Notes: generated from the letters alone by a model not told the origin. A stretch of DNA of 64,000 nucleotides from Streptomyces sp. 11x1 (GCF_032598905.1 NZ_CP122458.1:9139001-9203000); one strand, 5' to 3'; counted from the first letter of the stretch, positions 24,135 through 33,526 are shown. Numbers and translations: made by a program.

Positions 24135-25576
24135 TAGTGCTTGGTCAGGTCGGTATCGGTTCTGGCATGTTGCGGTGACAGGTGGGGCAGGCGCCGGTCC
24201 AGACCGCGAGGAGTAGCTGCAGTTCGCGGGCGACCTGGTAGAGGCTCAGGCCGGCGCCGTCTCTTTTGGGGACCGGGTGATGCGCTGAAGGGTGCAAAAG
24301 GCGTGTGCGACGGAGACGAGGGTGACGTGGTGGTGCCAGCCTCGCCAGGTGCGGCCTTCGAAGTGGGCCAGGCCCAGGGTCTGCTTCATCTCGCGGTAGT
24401 CGTGCTCGATGCGCCAGCGTAGTTTCGCGGTGCGCACGAGGGTGGCCAGCGCCGTGTCGGCGGGAAGGTTGGACAGCCAGAACTGGACGGGTTCGGGCTG
24501 GTCGGCGGGCCATTCGGCCAGCAGCCAGCAGACGGGCAGTTCCGGGCCGTCGCAGGCTTTGCGGATCTCGCGTCCGGCGGGCCGCACGCGCAGGGCCACG
24601 AAGCGGGAGTACATGCGCTTGACGCCGCTGCGGCCGCTGCCCGGGCGGGAGCCTTCCCGCCACTGCACCGGCCGGGCTGTCTGCTTGCCGGCCTCGATGA
24701 CCAGCTTCTTCACCGTCCTGGCCGCCTCGGGATAAACCGGCTGGGGCCGAGGGCCGCGACCGCCGTAGGGCGGGGTATGCGGCCGTGCCGTTTCCGGGTG
24801 GGCGGTGGTCGTGGTGGAGATGCCGACCGCGTAGCCGAGCCCGCGTTCTTCCAGGCCCAGCCGGAAGGCTGCGGTATCGCCGTAACCGCCGTCGGCGACG
24901 ACGATCGGGACGTCGATGCCCCACGACCTGGTCTCGTCGATCATGTCCAGGGCCAGCTGCCACTTCTCGACGTGTCCGACGTCGGTGGGGATGCCGCACG
25001 TGGTGCGGCGGGCCACCTTGCCCGGATCGGCCTTGGACGAGGCGGGATCCCAGCTCTCGGGCAGGAACAGACGCCAGTCGACAGCAGCCGACGCGTCGTC
25101 GGAGGCCAGGTGCAGGGACACCCCGGCCTGACAGTTGGTGACCTTGCCCGCGGTGCCGGTGTACTGCCGGGCCACACACGCCGAGGCGTCCCCGTCCTTG
25201 AGGAAGCCTGTGTCATCCACGATCAGCGCGGTCGGCTTGACCACCTGCTGCATCCGCCAGGCCAGGCGGGCGCGGACATGCGCCGCGTCCCACGGGCTGG
25301 TGGTGATGAAGTTCGCCAGGGCCTGCCGGTTGCCGTCCTCGCCCAGGCGGGCGGCCATCGGTTCCACCGACTTGCGCCGCCCGTCCAGCAGCAGGCCCCG
25401 CAGATAGACCGTTCCCCACCGGCGTTGATCCGCCCGCGCGAACGGCTCGAACATCTCTGCCGCGAAGTCCTCCAGATCACACCGGACCGCGGCAAGCTCC
25501 CCACCCATCACAACAGGTCAACGGAACAAGCGATCAAACGGACACGCCACCGGCGAGTGAACCTGACCAAGCACTA
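24135..25576 (-). mobile_element. IS701-family insertion sequence
   Basis: This complete 1442-base element has perfect 16-base terminal inverted repeats (TAGTGCTTGGTCAGGT at 24135-24150 and its complement at 25561-25576). It is flanked by the 4-base direct repeat CTAG (24131-24134 and 25577-25580), as expected for this family. It is joined through that CTAG to the IS5 element on its right. Confidence 0.88.
24246..25511 (-). CDS. IS701-family transposase
   Basis: This 421-residue DDE transposase of the IS701/IS4 superfamily begins with [20 protein letters not shown], then [20 protein letters not shown] and [20 protein letters not shown], typical of the family's N terminus. The catalytic residues are the Asp in [12 protein letters not shown], the Asp in [14 protein letters not shown] and the Glu in [23 protein letters not shown]. 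The frame is intact and the element has perfect ends, so it could be mobile. The ATG at 25511 or the following codon is the start. Confidence 0.93.
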   Translation of the reverse strand: MMGGELAAVRCDLEDFAAEMFEPFARADQRRWGTVYLRGLLLDGRRKSVEPMAARLGEDGNRQALANFITTSPWDAAHVRARLAWRMQQVVKPTALIVDDTGFLKDGDASACVARQYTGTAGKVTNCQAGVSLHLASDDASAAVDWRLFLPESWDPASSKADPGKVARRTTCGIPTDVGHVEKWQLALDMIDETRSWGIDVPIVVADGGYGDTAAFRLGLEERGLGYAVGISTTTTAHPETARPHTPPYGGRGPRPQPVYPEAARTVKKLVIEAGKQTARPVQWREGSRPGSGRSGVKRMYSRFVALRVRPAGREIRKACDGPELPVCWLLAEWPADQPEPVQFWLSNLPADTALATLVRTAKLRWRIEHDYREMKQTLGLAHFEGRTWRGWHHHVTLVSVAHAFCTLQRITRSPKETAPA

Positions 25577-25580
25577 CTAG

Positions 25581-26521
25581 GGCGTGTGTCGAAAGTGGAT
25601 CTTGAGCATGAGATGATCTTGATTCGTGGCACGTGGAGATCTGACGGACGCGCAATGGGCGGTGCTGGAACCGCTGTTGCCGAAGGGCGTGAAGCCCGGA
25701 CGGCCGCCGACGTGGGCCAGGCGGCAGCTGATCGACGGCATACGGTTCCGGGTCCGCACCGGCATCCCTTGGCGGGACCTGCCCGCCGAGTACGGGCCGT
25801 GGGGCCGGGCGTACGACCTGTTCCGCCGGTGGCAGAGGGACGGTACCTGGCATCGGATCTTCACCGCGCTGCAGGCCCGGGCCGACGCGAAAGAGCTGAT
25901 CACCTGGGACATCAACGTCGACTCCACGGTGTGCCGGGCCCACCAGCACGCCGCCGGGGCGAGGAAAAAGGGGAGCTGCAGAAGGAGCCGCCCGGCGGCG
26001 TCAGCGTCGAGCCGGACGACCACGGGCTCGGGCGCTCGCGCGGCGGTCTGACCACCAAGCTGCACCTGGCCGTCGAACAGGGCCAGAAGCCCTTGTCGAT
26101 CGTGATCACGGCCGGCCAGCGGGGCGACTCCCCGCAGTTCGAGCCTGTCCTGAACAAGGTCCGCGTCCCGCGTCCTGGGCCGGGCAGGCCGCGCACCCGA
26201 CCCAATCGCGTGCGCGCCGACAAGGCGTACGCCTCCCGGAAGAACCGCGCTTACCTGCGGCGGCGCGGGATCCGCTGCACCATCCCGGACAAGGCCGACC
26301 AGGCCCGGAACCGCAAGAAACGAGGGTCGCGCGGCGGCCGTCCGCCGAAGTTCGACCCGCAGGACTACAAGGCTCGGCACGCGGTCGAGTGCGGCATCAA
26401 CCGCCTCAAAAGACACCGGGCCGTGGCCACGAGATACGACAAACTCGCGGTCCGCTACGAGGCGACCGTCCTCGTAGCGGCTATCAACGAGTGGCTGTGA
26501 CCAGCACTTTCGATACACGCC
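25581..26521 (+). mobile_element. IS5-family (IS427-type) insertion sequence
   Basis: Element of 941 bases with inverted repeats GGCGTGTGTCGAAAGTG at 25581-25597 and CACTTTCGATACACGCC at 26505-26521 (one mismatch). It is flanked by CTAG on both sides (25577-25580 and 26522-26525), matching the 4-base YTAR target of this family. It shares its left CTAG with the IS701 element and its right CTAG with the IS630 remnant. Confidence 0.85.
25626..26500 (+). CDS. IS5-family transposase, two frames (probable -1 frameshift)
   Basis: Frame A starts at 25626 ([60 protein letters not shown]) and stops at 26051. Frame B continues the protein one base back from about 25965 ([60 protein letters not shown]) to 26500. 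The switch falls on the A-run GAGGAAAAAGGGGAG, and the -1 direction is the one used for programmed frameshifting in the IS427 group. The fusion would carry the whole DDE set: D in NVDSTV, D in RADKAY, E in AVECGIN. A true mutation is the alternative. Confidence 0.8.
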
Positions 26522-26525
26522 CTAG

Positions 26526-27345
26526 TAGACTGTCGCAGCTAATTTCCGGGATAGAGGTGGCGCAGTTTGATGCGTGCGTCGTGGGTGGTGAACTGCCAGT
26601 TGACCTGACGCTGGCCGGTGTTGGTGGCGCTCTGCCAGGCGGAGAGTTCGGTATTGAGGGTGTCGAGGTCGCTGATCCTGCGGTCGAGGCATTGCCGGGT
26701 CAGCGCGGAGAGTTCGATCTCGGCGATGTTGAGCCATGACCCGTGTCTGGGCGTGTGGTGGATCTCGAGGCGCTGGGCCAGGGCGAAGGCCTCTTGCGGT
26801 TCGAATGCCTCGTACAGTGAGGTGATGTTGTGGGTGTTGAGGTTGTCCATCACCAGCACCACGGTGTCGGCGTCGGGGTAGTCCACGCTCAGCAGCTGCC
26901 TCACCTGGCCGGCCCAGTCGGTCCGGGTCCGCCGGGGCAGTGCCTGGATCCGACGCCACCCGCGCACGGGTTCGACCCATACGAAGACGGAGCACGTGCC
27001 GCAGCGGATGTACTCGTTGCCCTCGCGGGCGTCCCGGCCGGGGCGGGCCGGGAGCGGGGCGCGGGCATGGTCGAGGAGCTGGTAGGGCTTCTCGTCCATG
27101 CACACCACGGGACGTGCCGGGTCGAAGGGCCGGGCGTAGACGGCCAGTACGTCTTCCATCCGGGCCGCGAACTCCGCGTTCGCCCGTGGCGGGATGGTCC
27201 AGCACTTCTTCAGGTGAGGACGCAGTTCCGTTTTTTCGGATCCGCCCGATGGTGGAGTGGTCCAGGTCGGGGATGTCCTCGACCAGTGCGACGTGCTTCT
27301 CCAGCAGCCGCAGCGACCACCGGGCGTGGCTGTGAGCATGGAAGC
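26526..27345 (-). pseudogene. IS630-family transposase remnant
   Basis: One IS630 end (starting TAGACTGTCGCAGC near 26526) and most of the transposase are present: [40 protein letters not shown], then [20 protein letters not shown], which carries the final Asp/Glu region. The N-terminal piece ([20 protein letters not shown]) is in another frame, with the shift at the A-run near 27230-27236. The first part of the protein and the other end of the element are missing, cut at about 27345 where it joins the OLD nuclease remnant. The shift is in the +1 direction, which argues for an indel and against programmed frameshifting. Confidence 0.8.
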
Positions 27346-27964
27346 ACGCCCACAGGGCGATGCCGGCCGACTGCAGGGACTGCCGCTCGGACAACCGGAA
27401 CAGCGTGGGAATCACCCGCTGTTCGGTGTCACCCTCGACGGCCAGGAAAGAACGCTCGTGCAGGAGCACAGAGTTACGCAGGCCCACCGCCGCGGCGATC
27501 CGTCCCAGGTGACCGTCGATCTCGTCGTGCGTGTCGACCCCCAACCGCTCGACCGGCGTCCGGCCGTCCTCCAACCGCAGGTGTACGACATCGGCGATGT
27601 CTACACCATCGATCGGGTTCATGGAGTGGGTGGTGACGATGACGTTCACGTGGGGCAGCGCGCTCCGGTCACGGATGAGCTGCATGGTCTTGTGCTGGTG
27701 ACCGTAGTCGAGATGCGTGTCCGGCTCGTCGTAGATCACGATCGTCTGCACCGGCGGCGGGGCATCCGCGACAGCCTCGGGCTCGGCGGAGGGATCGACG
27801 TCGCCGAACTCCTCGCGCGTGAGCAGCCAGCTGTTCCACTCCCAGATCGCAAGGGAGATACGGCGCGCGCTTCCCAGCCCGGAACGTGCCAGGCCGACGG
27901 CTTCGCCCTTCGTACGGGCGATCCGCAGCGGTGCGCCCTCACGCTGGGTCAGATGCCGGTTCAA
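27346..27964 (-). pseudogene. OLD-family ATP-dependent nuclease, internal fragment
   Basis: About 200 codons of an ABC-type ATPase with a Toprim domain remain. They include a signature-like SGLGSARRISLAIWEWNSWL, the Walker B strand IVIYDEPDTHLDYGHQHKTM, the H-loop VNVIVTTHSMNPID and a Toprim start [20 protein letters not shown] with its conserved glutamate. The Walker A region is missing and the C-terminal Toprim part is replaced by the IS630 remnant at about 27345. OLD proteins often act in phage defence (for example with GajB in Gabija, or alone in retron-linked systems), so this may be a dead defence gene. Its other end abuts the MarR gene. Confidence 0.65.
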
Positions 27965-28370
27965 GGGCCTTCCCCAAAAGACTCACCAGGTGAAGCAGGT
28001 CGTCCGCGTCCAGTCGGGCCAAGGGGCTCAGGGGCAGGGTCGCCTCGATCACCACAGACCGCACTCGTCGGCCGTCGTCCGTAAGCGTCACGACGCGGGA
28101 ACGACGGTCGGCGGGGTCGGTGGAGCGTTCAACGAGACCGCGGCTGGTGAGCTGGTTCATGACGAAACTGAGGTTGGGCGCGTTGCAGTGCAGTCGGTCG
28201 GCCAGGTCCTTCATCGAGGGCGGCGCCTCGGCCGGATCGATCGACCAGAGTGCCTGAGCGGTGGCGTGCGTCAGACCGTGTTCGGCCAGGATGCTTGTGA
28301 TCCGGTCGCTCGTCCGCAGGAAGATCTCCTGGTTCGCCGCCACTGCCGCCTCAAGGATGCTCCGTGTCAT
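27939..28370 (-). CDS. MarR-family transcriptional regulator
   Basis: This 143-residue winged-helix regulator contains HGLTHATAQALWSIDPAEAP, the recognition region MKDLADRLHCNAPNLSFVMN, QLTSRGLVERSTDPADRRSR and the wing VVTLTDDGRRV, all typical MarR features. The ATG at 28370 follows AGGATGAAG. It is divergent from the old-yellow-enzyme gene, and the spacer holds two near-identical palindromes, so it most likely represses both genes and responds to an electrophile or aromatic ligand. The last residues overlap the start of the OLD remnant frame, marking the break point of an old rearrangement. Confidence 0.88.
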   Translation of the reverse strand: MTRSILEAAVAANQEIFLRTSDRITSILAEHGLTHATAQALWSIDPAEAPPSMKDLADRLHCNAPNLSFVMNQLTSRGLVERSTDPADRRSRVVTLTDDGRRVRSVVIEATLPLSPLARLDADDLLHLVSLLGKALEPASDPA

Positions 28371-28389
28371 GACTTCATCCTACCGTTTT

Positions 28390-28430
28390 ACTTCGAGACT
28401 CGAAGTGCTAACTTATTCGAGACTCGAAGT
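28390..28430. promoter_or_regulatory. Twin MarR operators between the divergent genes
   Basis: ACTTCGAGACTCGAAGT (28390-28406) is a perfect palindrome with a central A, and ATTCGAGACTCGAAGT (28415-28430) repeats it 24-25 bases further on. The spacing places both on about the same DNA face. They lie where promoters for the two divergent genes are expected. This is an obvious binding array for the adjacent MarR protein. Confidence 0.75.
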
Positions 28431-28510
28431 ATCGACTCGCTGCGCTCGGTATCCAAGAGCGCCGAGTCGAGGTGCCTGCATCTGTCAAGGCCGACGACAA
28501 GAGAGAAGAA

Positions 28511-29746
28511 ATGACCGCGCTGAATGAGCCGCTGCACCTGAGCCATGGCGCTCCACTGCTCAACAGGATCGCGAAGGCCGCAATGGAAGAGTTGCTCGCC
28601 GCGCCGGGGCAGTTGCCCGGTGACAAACTCTTCACACTCTATCGGCGTTGGGCCGCCGGAGGAGCGGGACTCCTGATCACCGGGCATGTGATGATCGACG
28701 GCAGAGCGGTCGCCCAGCCTGCTGATGTAGTCCTGGAACAGGACACTCCGCTGGAGCCGTTCCAGCGCTGGGCGGCGGCCGGCAAGTCGGCGGGTGGACG
28801 AATGTGGATGCAGATCAACCATCCCGGGCGCGTCGTCCCCAAGGACTTAGCCGACACCACCTGGGCCCCGTCCGCGGTGTCCATCGGCGCCGGTCGCTTC
28901 TCCAGCATGTACCCGACGCCCCAGCCGATGAGCGCCCAGGAGATCGCCGAGACGGTGGAACGCTTCGCCGTGACCGCGCGGCGAGCCCAGCAAGCCGGCT
29001 TCGACGGAGTCGAGATCCACGCCGCCCACGGCTACCTTCTCTCCCAGTTCCTCTCCCCTCTCGTGAACCGGCGCGATGACCGCTGGGGCGGCAATCTGCG
29101 CAACCGTGCCCGCCTGCTGCTCGACGTCGTGAGCGCAGTACGGGAACGGGTCGGCACGGACTTCGCCGTGGGAGTGAAACTGAACTCGGCAGACTTTCAG
29201 CGCGGTGGATTCGACACTGGTGACGCGCGAGATGTGATCAAGATGCTCGCCGACGAGGGAGCTGACCTGGTAGAGCTGTCCGGTGGCAGTATCGAAAGCC
29301 TGGCCACCGCGGGCCCAGGCTTCGCGGCGGACGGTCGTACCCTTGCCCGCGAGGCCTACTTCCTCGAACTCGCCAAGGAGCTTGTCGCCACCTCGCCGCT
29401 ACCACTGCTGCTGACCGGAGGAATCCGCCGACGCGCCGTCGCCCAACATGTGATCGACTCCGGGTTCGCCATGGCCGGTGTAGCCACTGCGCTGGCCATC
29501 AATCCCACACTGCCCGAGCAGTGGCTCGCCGGGAGTGATGCACAGACCCACCCGGCCCGCAGCCGTCTGCGCAACAAGATGCTGGCAGCCGCAGCTGTCC
29601 AAGCCGTCACATCGCGGCGACTTGCCCGCCTCGCCGCGGGCAAGTCGTCGGAGACCCCCTACTCTCCGGCCGCCGCCCTGCTCCATGAAACGCTCGTCCG
29701 TGCCCGGCGCCGACGCGGCTATCGGAAATGGCGTACGGCCGCCTGA
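28511..29746 (+). CDS. NADH:flavin oxidoreductase, old yellow enzyme family
   Basis: This 411-residue FMN-dependent reductase of the OYE family shows the substrate-binding HAAHGYLLSQFLSPLVNRRD, followed by DRWGG, and also WMQINHPGRVVPKDL, GADLVELSGG and a C-terminal FMN-phosphate region LLTGGIRRRAVAQHVIDSGF. Members reduce activated alkenes and other electrophiles with NAD(P)H. The ATG at 28511 follows GAGAGAAGA and gives a normal length. It is controlled, by position, by the divergent MarR gene. Together they look like an electrophile-sensing detoxification module carried by the island. Confidence 0.9.
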   Translation: MTALNEPLHLSHGAPLLNRIAKAAMEELLAAPGQLPGDKLFTLYRRWAAGGAGLLITGHVMIDGRAVAQPADVVLEQDTPLEPFQRWAAAGKSAGGRMWMQINHPGRVVPKDLADTTWAPSAVSIGAGRFSSMYPTPQPMSAQEIAETVERFAVTARRAQQAGFDGVEIHAAHGYLLSQFLSPLVNRRDDRWGGNLRNRARLLLDVVSAVRERVGTDFAVGVKLNSADFQRGGFDTGDARDVIKMLADEGADLVELSGGSIESLATAGPGFAADGRTLAREAYFLELAKELVATSPLPLLLTGGIRRRAVAQHVIDSGFAMAGVATALAINPTLPEQWLAGSDAQTHPARSRLRNKMLAAAAVQAVTSRRLARLAAGKSSETPYSPAAALLHETLVRARRRRGYRKWRTAA

Positions 29747-29966
29747 AGCCGGACCGGTTCGTACCGGCCCCTCGGGCACATGCCGTCCTATGAATGGCGT
29801 GCATCCTGAAGTTGCTGGTCACGGGTCTGGCGTGAGGGTCGGGAGAACTACTCGCGCAGAGATCTGCTGCCAGTGCGGGCGTCAGGAGCCTGCGGCCTTC
29901 CGGGACGAGCAAGGGCCCTGATGCCGGCTCTGCCGGTCGAAGAACCGGGCCGAGCGCTGCGTCTGT

Positions 29967-31964
29967 CCTGCGTTCCGCGTAATTCGGGGGTTCTGGAGTC
30001 CCTGCCGGGCTGGAGGTGCAGGTCAGTGGGCTGGAGGCTGGTGACGCGGGCAGATTCGCCTAGAGACGCGATTCTGCGGATTCGCCTGCGCTGACCTGGA
30101 GTTGCTCCGTAGGGTCTGGAGTCGTGTATGTGAAGACGACGAAGCGGGAGAACAAGTCCGGCACGGTCCGGTACCTGCACCTGGCCCACAACGAGTGGGA
30201 TCCGGTAAAGGGCCGGGCGGTCCCGAAGGTGCTGTTCACGTTCGGCCGTGAGGACGACCTCGACCGGGACGCGGTGAGGCGCCTGGTCGCGTCTCTATCG
30301 AGGCTGCTGGAGCCGGGTGAGGCACTGGCGTCGACGGCGGCGGGTGACCTGGAGTTCGTCTCGTCGGTCCCGTTCGGCGGCACCTATGTCCTCGATCATC
30401 TCTGGCGGCGGCTGAGGATCGACAGGATCGTCGGGCAGGTCGGGCAGCCCAAACGGGGCCGGCGCCGGGACATGTCGATGACCGAGCGGGTGCTGTTCTC
30501 CCTGGTTGCGAACCGGGCCCTGGCTCCGTCGTCCAAGCTGGCCGCCGCGGACTGGGTCACGCACGACGTGCATGTCGAGGGCCTGCCGGCCATCGACGAC
30601 GACGCCTGCTACCGGGCGATGGACTGGCTCCACGAGGTGACCGACGACCTGGAGAAGCGGGTGTTCGACGAGGTCGCGAACCTCCTCAACCTCGAGGTCG
30701 ACCTGCTGTTCTTCGACGCCACCAGCACCTACTTCGAACTGGAGGAAGCCGACGGACCCGTCGCCCGCGACGACAAGGGCCGCCTCCTGAGGGACGGCCG
30801 CCCACCCGCTGAAGAGGACGGCGAGAGCGCGGATCAGGCCGGATTCCGTGCCTTCGGCAAGTCGAAGGACTCCCGCGACGACCTGCCGCAGATCGTGATC
30901 GGGATGGCCGTCACGAGGGACGGGATCCCGGTCCGCGTCTGGTCCTGGCCCGGCAACACCGGTGACAGCAAGCTGATCCGGCAGGTCAAGGACGACATGC
31001 GGGACTGGATCCTCAGCAAGATCGTGTGGGTCACCGACCGGGGATTCTCCAGCGAACGCAACCGCCGCTACCTCCGCCAGGGCGACAACGCCTACATCGT
31101 CGGCGAGAAACTCCGCTCAGGCAGCCCGGAGGTGAAGGCCGCCCTGTCCCGCCAGGGCCGCTATGGCGAGATCGCCCAGAACATGCGGGTCAAGGAGGTG
31201 CGGATCTCCGACACCGAACGGTTCGTGATCTGCCACAACCCCGAAGCCGCCACCCGTGACCAGCACATACGCGAACAGCTCGTCTCCCAGCTCACGACCC
31301 TGATCGAAGACACCGACAAGCTCAGCGACTTCAAGCGTGGCGAACTCCGCGGCAAGATCGCCGGCAAGCCCGGCCTCAACCGTTACCTCCGCACCACCCC
31401 GTCCGGCAAGCTCCGCATCGACACCGCGAAGATCAAGACCGAGGAGAACCTCGACGGCAAGTACCTGCTGCGATGCTCCGACCCGGACCTGTCCGCCGAG
31501 GACATCGCACTCGGATACAAGCAGCTCCTCGAAGTCGAGCGGGGCTGGCGGGACATGAAGCAGATCATCGACCTGCGGCCCGTCTACCACCGGCTCGAGG
31601 AACGCATACGCGCACACGTCGTCCTCTGCTGGCTCGCTCTCCTGTTGATCCGCATCATCGAGACCACCGCCGACGCGACCTGGACGACCGTCCGCCGCGA
31701 GCTCGACCGGCTCCACCTCGGTACGTTCACCGGCCCGACCGGCCTGTTCCGCCAGGTCACCGCCCTCACCAAGCCCCAGAGGGACCTGCTGGCCAAGCTC
31801 GACATCCCCGCACCGAAGCAGATCATCGCGCTCGAACCCGCACCCCGCTGACCAGCACGAACACCAGCGCCTAGAGAAACGCCTCTCAGGCGCCCTCACC
31901 CATGTCCGCGCAGGTCAGACCCCAGATTCGTGACTCTAGGACGCTGAATTACGCGGAACGCAGG
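29967..31964 (+). mobile_element. IS1634-family insertion sequence
   Basis: A complete element of 1998 bases. Inverted repeats CCTGCGTTCCGCGTAATTC (29967-29985) and its exact complement (31946-31964) are flanked by the 5-base direct repeat TCTGT (29962-29966 and 31965-31969). The perfect ends and target duplication indicate a recent insertion. Confidence 0.9.
30124..31851 (+). CDS. IS1634-family transposase
   Basis: This 575-residue DDE transposase starts at a GTG (YVKTTKRENKSGTVRYLHLA). Its N-terminal part contains SMTERVLFSLVANRALAPSS, and the catalytic Asp lies in LLFFDATSTYFE. The second Asp is in IVWVTDRGFSSERNRRYL, and the Glu in LLEVERGWRDMKQIIDLRPV. A C-terminal helical part (VLCWLALLLIRIIETTADAT) follows. 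The family's long insertion between the second Asp and the Glu is present. The gene is intact. Confidence 0.93.
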   Translation: MYVKTTKRENKSGTVRYLHLAHNEWDPVKGRAVPKVLFTFGREDDLDRDAVRRLVASLSRLLEPGEALASTAAGDLEFVSSVPFGGTYVLDHLWRRLRIDRIVGQVGQPKRGRRRDMSMTERVLFSLVANRALAPSSKLAAADWVTHDVHVEGLPAIDDDACYRAMDWLHEVTDDLEKRVFDEVANLLNLEVDLLFFDATSTYFELEEADGPVARDDKGRLLRDGRPPAEEDGESADQAGFRAFGKSKDSRDDLPQIVIGMAVTRDGIPVRVWSWPGNTGDSKLIRQVKDDMRDWILSKIVWVTDRGFSSERNRRYLRQGDNAYIVGEKLRSGSPEVKAALSRQGRYGEIAQNMRVKEVRISDTERFVICHNPEAATRDQHIREQLVSQLTTLIEDTDKLSDFKRGELRGKIAGKPGLNRYLRTTPSGKLRIDTAKIKTEENLDGKYLLRCSDPDLSAEDIALGYKQLLEVERGWRDMKQIIDLRPVYHRLEERIRAHVVLCWLALLLIRIIETTADATWTTVRRELDRLHLGTFTGPTGLFRQVTALTKPQRDLLAKLDIPAPKQIIALEPAPR

Positions 31965-31969
31965 TCTGT

Positions 31970-33234
31970 GGGCGGTGCGGAAGAGCCGCAGCCCGTCGGG
32001 ACGGCAAGAGGTCTGGCATCTCTGCTGACAGCGCGAACACCGCGTCCCGCAGCCGTGTCACAGCGGCGGCCGCACCAAGGAGCCCCACCGTCGACCGCCG
32101 CTGGACGCCGTACTGCGCGAGTTGCCCACCCTACGTCCGGTCGCCCACGGTTGGCTTCCCGCCTGTCCTCGCCGACATCGCCGCCGAGCGTCTGCTGCAG
32201 ATGCGGGTGCCGCGGCGCCGCACTCCCAACCACCTCACGAGCGTGACCCAGGGCCTGGCCGAGGCGAGCCCTACGGTTGCGTACGCCCAAGTGGTACTAA
32301 CACCGTAACTCTCCTCTCTCGCGGCGGATGAGGGCCGGGCTCAATAGCGTGCAACTCGATGACGAGTTGCATGCCTTGTTGAAACTGCACTCGGACAGGG
32401 GCATAGCTGCCCGGGCGGCGTCGTGCGCATTGTCGTCCGTGCTCCGCCTGTGCTGGAGACGGGTCTGTCGGGGATCGAAAATGTAGGTCATGCTACGGAC
32501 AAGGAACCCGTGGCCGCTGCCAGGCACACGTGACGGTGCACGTGCCACCTGGTGTCCTGTCCGACTCGTACCTGAGGCTGCTCAGCATGGGGCATGCAGG
32601 ATCTGGCAGGCGGCGTGGAGGTCTCCATCTGCGGGTCCAGTTAGTGTCCTGAGCTCGGGTCGGTTCGTGAGATTGACCAGACAGTCAGGACTCCTGCGCT
32701 CAGAACGGTCGGGTGGGCGCCGCTGCCTCAACAGGCCGCTGTCCCGGCATCGGACTTGGATCCAGCCATATCGTTTGATCGTTTGATCGCCTGAACCGGT
32801 GACCGTGGCGGTCCGCGACGAGGGCAAGAGGGCCGGTAGCAGGGCCGGCGGCGTACCGGCAAGTGGTTGCTGCGACCGGCGCGCCACCCCCGCGGGGTTG
32901 TTATCGGGACATCAACTCCCTTGCCATCAACAGTCGTTGTGTGCTGGGACGGTAAAATCTTCTGACCGATCGGCGACTGCTGACGATTGAGGACAAGACC
33001 AGGGGGATGCACATGCAGTGCTTAGGCCACGCGGGCTCGTCCCCGTGGTTGCCAGACGCTCGCTACACGGGCGATGCGTACTGGCTACGACCTCAGCACG
33101 TAGGCATTGGTCGTCCGGCCGGCATGTGTGTTGAACCCTGCAAGATCCGGACGCCGATGTTCTGACAGAACTCGGAAGGGTCGTCGTTGTCCACTCAGGT
33201 GCCGGTGTCTAATCGCCGGGTCTAGGAAGTCGTC
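31970..33234. other. Region after IS1634 with gene scraps, no intact gene seen
   Basis: About 1.26 kb of the island with weaker coding bias. Around 32090-32309 two plus-strand frames read as one broken protein: LDAVLRELPTLRPVAHGWLP, then VLADIAAERLLQMRVPRRRT, then PNHLTSVTQGLAEASPTVAY, ending in a TAA. This looks like the end of a frameshifted gene of unknown family. Between 32310 and 33234 several short frames exist on both strands, but none has a ribosome binding site, domain or consistent codon use. The IS1634 element sits in the left part of this decayed area. Confidence 0.35.
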
Positions 33235-33402
33235 ATTGTCTTCTTGGTCTCCGTGGTCGCGGGCTTGATGGGCGGCGGCCTCCTTTGGGCTGCTCTTGGT
33301 ATGTCGGCGGTGTCGGCGGTCGGTACTGGAGCCGCAGTCTTCGTCGGCGTTTTCGGTCTCTGTTTGACGGCCGTCACTTACATCAAGAAGCAGAGCAGTT
33401 AG
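33235..33402 (+). CDS. Small two-span membrane protein (start uncertain)
   Basis: A 55-codon frame reads VFLVSVVAGLMGGGLLWAAL, then GTGAAVFVGVFGLCLTAVTY, then IKKQSS. These are two hydrophobic spans with a basic C terminus, a pattern seen in small Streptomyces membrane proteins. AGGAAG (33224-33229) lies 5 bases before an ATT codon at 33235, which would be a rare start. TTG at 33244 or GTG at 33253 are alternatives. A stop at 33223-33225 rules out a longer protein. It may be a real small gene or a decayed one whose ATG has mutated. Confidence 0.4.
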   Translation: MVFLVSVVAGLMGGGLLWAALGMSAVSAVGTGAAVFVGVFGLCLTAVTYIKKQSS

Positions 33403-33526
33403 CGCAACGTGGGGGCGGATCCGAACAAATCGCCCCCACGCGCTTGCACGTCATCATCACCCGCTCCCCGCATGTGTTCATCGTGGTCGGGATTCACTCG
33501 TCGACCGTAGCCGCGCGGGAAAGGAT

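Noticed and set aside
27225..27240. Programmed -1 frameshift at the A-run of the IS630 transposase (AAAAAAC is a canonical slippery sequence)
   Set aside because: The continuing transposase frame is in the +1 direction, not -1, so this site would not restore the protein. An indel is the simpler explanation.
32328..32489. A 53-codon plus-strand frame starting RAGLNSVQLDDELHALLKLH
   Set aside because: No ribosome binding site, atypical codon usage for this genome and no similarity I recognise.
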